DNA of 64,000 nucleotides from Cryptomeria japonica (taxonomy: Eukaryota; Streptophyta; Pinopsida; Cupressales; Cupressaceae): assembly GCF_030272615.1 (NCBI RefSeq), contig NC_081406.1:458890072-458954071 (forward strand). The letters run 5' to 3'. Positions 60,878 through 64,000 of this stretch are shown piece by piece. Made by a program: the position numbers and the translations under genes. Positions within the stretch are counted from its first letter, which is position 1, and every line of letters begins with the position of its first letter. The notes under the pieces are model-generated. The model searched no databases. It was given only the letters and a program-made list of their open reading frames with translations, and was not told the DNA's origin.

Positions 60878-61877
60878 AATGAAATAGTGCATTAATATAA
60901 GGTATTGATGAATGAATATCTTGTTTAAGGAAAATAAACTTGCATCTATTATTTATATTTCTAGTTATGTGTGTGACTCTGCTGCCCAATGAACAAGGCA
61001 CTAGTCTTTGACAAATTTGGGAATGGTCTCAGAACAACAATTTTAAAAGAAAATCTTTTTCCCTTTATGTTTAGGGGTTGTGTTCTTTCATTCCAAGCTC
61101 TTTTTCATTTGTGGTTTATATAGATCTAGCCAATCTGTAGTGTGTTTCTAAATTGGATGAGTTTGTGGAATGCTCTATCTGCTTCATTGATGTTGTCATG
61201 GTGAGTGAATAAGTTTGATTCAGTGCATCAAAAGGGTGTCCCTCCCTAGGTCTAGCAGAACCTGAAGTGCAGAAGGATCAATTAAGGTCCTACATTATGT
61301 TGTCCAAGCCCTGATGTGTTTCATACACTAAAATTGGCCATTTCATAGAAGGATTGCAAGGTATACTTGGGTTATCACTTTTGGTGAACAAAAACATCAA
61401 TCCGATGACTCCATTGAAAATCTTTTGGTGAGTTGATGTTGGAGTTATACACTTTAGAATGTTTTCTAAAAGTGTACTAGAAGTAATATTGGAATATTAC
61501 AGAGAATGATAGAGGGAATGAGAATTGAAGACAAATGCTCTGACCGGGACTCAGTTGATACACAACAACAGGAAATAACTTCTTACAGAAACAAATTATG
61601 TTTTAGTTCTTTTCTTTTTTTTTGGCATTGTTGTCAAAGGGGGAGAAGACCAATGTATGAGAGAAGACCTACCAATAGGGGAGAAGACCTACCAAAGGGG
61701 GAGAAGACTAATATATGGGAGAAGACTGAGAGAAGACTATAGATTGAAATAAAGACTAAAACTAGAAGAGAAGTCTAATGTATGGGGAGAGCATTTCAAG
61801 CATTTCAGAATCATAGCAATCTGAATCTTTTAAAGGTCAAATCAATTGGTTTTACCATCAATGCCAAAGGGGGAGAT

Positions 61878-63412
61878 TGTTGGCAATATTACATTATAAC
61901 AGACAATGAAAGAGTGTTGACATTTCAATAAGGATATTGAGAAGGTTGTTGATGATTATGGACATAACTGATTAAAGATGTTTTACTATCTTGATATTAT
62001 TATTTTTTCATTGATGTCAAGAAATTGATTTTCTAATTTAGTATGATGTTGCCATATGTTGAGAAGTGTGATATGAAGATTACAAAGAAGTCGGTAAAAG
62101 ACATAGGAAAGAATATGATGAATAAGGGGATAAGTTATTCAATGGGCAACTACTACCGAGTCAGACAATGATGAGATGATGATGTTTTAGATTGTTTTAA
62201 CATCATACATATATTGTAAAATGTAAAGGTTAATACTATACTATTTTATCAGGCAAAGAACCTAGTCGGTAAACCCAAATGAACCTAGTCGGTAAACACT
62301 AAGGTTATTGCTATCGGTTAATGAAGGAAGAATGTCTACCGAGTAAAGTTTATTATTCACCGAGTTACAACCAAGGTATAACAGAATGCATTAAATGTTT
62401 ACATGTAATATTTAATGAAGGAAGCTGATGAGCTAGAGCGAATTCAATGATTGGTAAGCCGTGTATGAAGATTGTTAAAGAATCTATGGTAAAGAAAGAT
62501 CGGCATGAAGATCTACAACTCAAATTGAACCACAATACCCTAACACAAGTTCCAAGACAAATATGCAAGTTCCAAGGTGGGGTAAAACATTTTCAGATCG
62601 AAGAATACATTGAACTTGGACAAGATTGAAGATCTGATGGCTATGATTGATCATGGGAAATGTGATCAAGGAGATTAAGCGATTAGAAGATTGTTTATAA
62701 ATAGGAAACTATTGATAAACAATGTATGCAGGCAAGTGTATGCATAGGGATGCTACATAGTGATTACCGAGCACAAAATCTTGAAGACCTATTAGAATAA
62801 TAGAGTATAGATGCCCAATAGATAGACAAGATTAGTTCTATGTCTAGATTGTATTGAACAAATAGGAATCTGCTTTAGCATTTTAGATGTGAAGTTGCAG
62901 ATAGATTTTTATTACTGTTATTTTGTGAAAGTGACGGAAAATGTCTTAACCGAGTGGACTTAATAGTCTTATATGTAAATCCTCTAGAAAGGTGACATTC
63001 TTATTGAGTGTTTGAAATCATTTGACAAGGTCACTTCTAACAAAGTGAAGATCCTAACAGATCTGAGGGAAATCCCTTAACCGGGTCACATCTAGCAATG
63101 TGTTTGTAATCTTTAACAAGATTTGCTTTTAACCTAGCATACTCTAGAAGAGTATATTTCTTAGTGGGTCTGAAATCCCACAGTGGTTTTTCCCTATTTG
63201 GGTTTCCACGTTAAATCTTGTGTTATGAGGTTTATGTTGTTCATATGCTTTTGAGTTTGCATGTTTGACAATTTTTGGTTATATGACTGATATATATGTT
63301 ACCGAGGTTGAATCTGATGTTTTAATGGATGATTAAGTTTGTATGATTCACCCCCCCCCTCTCATCTTGTTGGCTATTGGATTTGTACTTATATTAAGTA
63401 TCAAAACTATCA
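61878..63412 (+). repeat. Copia-3-family LTR in unit 2
   Basis: 1535 bp, TGTTGGCAATATT to AAAACTATCA, followed by GTTAC where unit 1 has CTTAC. It shares marker bases with the outer left LTR (45746-47279). It is preceded by the polypurine tract CCAAAGGGGGAGAT. Confidence 0.93.
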
Positions 63413-64000
63413 GTTACTTGGGGATCCCCTTATGCCATGATCCTCCGGATACCTTTTGGGGAGCCTTGGTGGATAAATTCCACAAAAAGCTGTCTGGATG
63501 GAAGGGTGCTCTTCTTAGTCAAGCAGGTAAGGTTCAATTACTGAGATCCACTCTTCAAAATATTCCTGTCTATGTTATCAGTCTGTTTAGGATTCCTGAT
63601 AAGTATGCTGAGGCCATTGAAAAGATTCAGAGATCCTTTTTATGGACAGGGGTTGAGGAGAAGAAGAGAATGAACTTGATTGCTTGGGAGAAGGTCTACA
63701 AGCCTATAAAGAAAGGAGGTTTGGGCCTTAGAAGAATAAGAGTCATAAATAATTATGTTATGGCCAAGAAGATTTGGAGAGGTTATAGAAATCAAGGAGA
63801 GTGGAAAATGATATGGGATAACAAATATAAAAGTCAATGTCCGAACCTTCAAAGCTTCCTCAAGGTGGAGATTATCCCAATTGGATCCAACATATGGAAA
63901 AATGTATCTAGGACAAGAGGCTTAATTGCCAAAGGTATAAAATGGAAATTGGGAAAAGGGAATCTTATCTGATTCTGGGAAGATCCTTGGCTTCTGGAGA
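63413..64000 (+). pseudogene. LINE ORF2 C-terminal part, second copy (partial)
   Basis: Repeats the RT C-terminal part of 58905-59500 (frame 63343-63972; its first 23 codons are LTR). It has YLGIPLCHDPPDTFWG and a stop at 63970 that the first copy lacks (TGA in place of CGA before FWEDPW). It continues beyond the window. Confidence 0.9.

Larger units (their letters stand above)
60878..64000 (+). repeat. Tandem duplication, unit 2 (truncated by window)
   Basis: The second copy starts in the middle of the insert sequence at a short shared word ATGAATGA. It repeats the insert end (60882-61370), the Copia 3' region (61371-61877), an LTR (61878-63412) and the LINE (63413 onward). Differences from unit 1 are of the order of several per cent in the LINE part, so it is not a recent copy. 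Confidence 0.9.

Overview
This window looks like intergenic DNA from a plant nuclear genome with a large, repeat-rich genome. The composition is AT-rich and the sequence is full of decayed Ty1/Copia and Ty3/Gypsy LTR retrotransposons plus a plant-type L1 LINE (DUF4283-like ORF1; ORF2 with endonuclease, reverse transcriptase, zf-RVT and RNase H). A conifer or other gymnosperm is a reasonable guess from the style of the elements, but that is inference. I find no convincing cellular protein gene, tRNA, rRNA, CRISPR array or operon. Almost everything I can name is a mobile element or a piece of one.

Layout. 1-12898: AT-rich sequence with little that can be named: a possible old Gypsy-type LTR (about 1006-2150), a TA microsatellite, an 11-bp-stem hairpin (4030-4057), a doubtful 59-codon ORF (6279-6458), a probable LINE 3' end with poly(A) (8690-8903) and a 105-bp GA microsatellite (10764-10868). 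12904-21311: Copia-1, minus strand, target duplication TTGAC, two 1.4-kb LTRs, degraded gag-pol, and a foreign solo LTR (18560-19594, target duplication TGAAC) inside gag. 21801-about 29340: Gypsy-1, plus strand, with 5' LTR, primer-binding site, leader, gag, protease and an integrase tail; the reverse transcriptase/RNase H region is missing. 29562-31608: a minus-strand Gypsy fragment (LTR, leader, gag N-terminus). 31613-34028: a plus-strand Gypsy gag fragment with a 533-bp internal tandem duplication.

34029-60877: a nested complex. A plant L1 LINE is split into three pieces (34029-35209, 42863-45745, 58905-60877). Copia-2 (35210-42862, minus strand, target duplication CTAAA) sits in LINE ORF1, and Copia-3 (45746-58904, plus strand, target duplication CTTAC) sits in the LINE reverse transcriptase. 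Copia-2 and Copia-3 belong to one family. Copia-3 itself carries an unidentified 4.5-kb insert (about 52352-56870) and an odd duplicated left LTR junction. 60878-64000: an incomplete tandem repeat of 56383-60877, running off the window and several per cent diverged from the first copy.

How it fits together: the order of events can be read from the junctions (Gypsy fragment, then LINE, then Copia-2 and Copia-3, then the insert in Copia-3, then tandem duplication and unequal exchange). Copia-2 is the best preserved element, with one open pol frame of 868 codons and only a few lesions. I see no evidence for a new enzymatic or defence system. The least explained pieces are the 4.5-kb insert with its CACGTG array, the in-frame amber codon shared by all Gypsy gag copies, and the compound LTR junction at 47280-47297.
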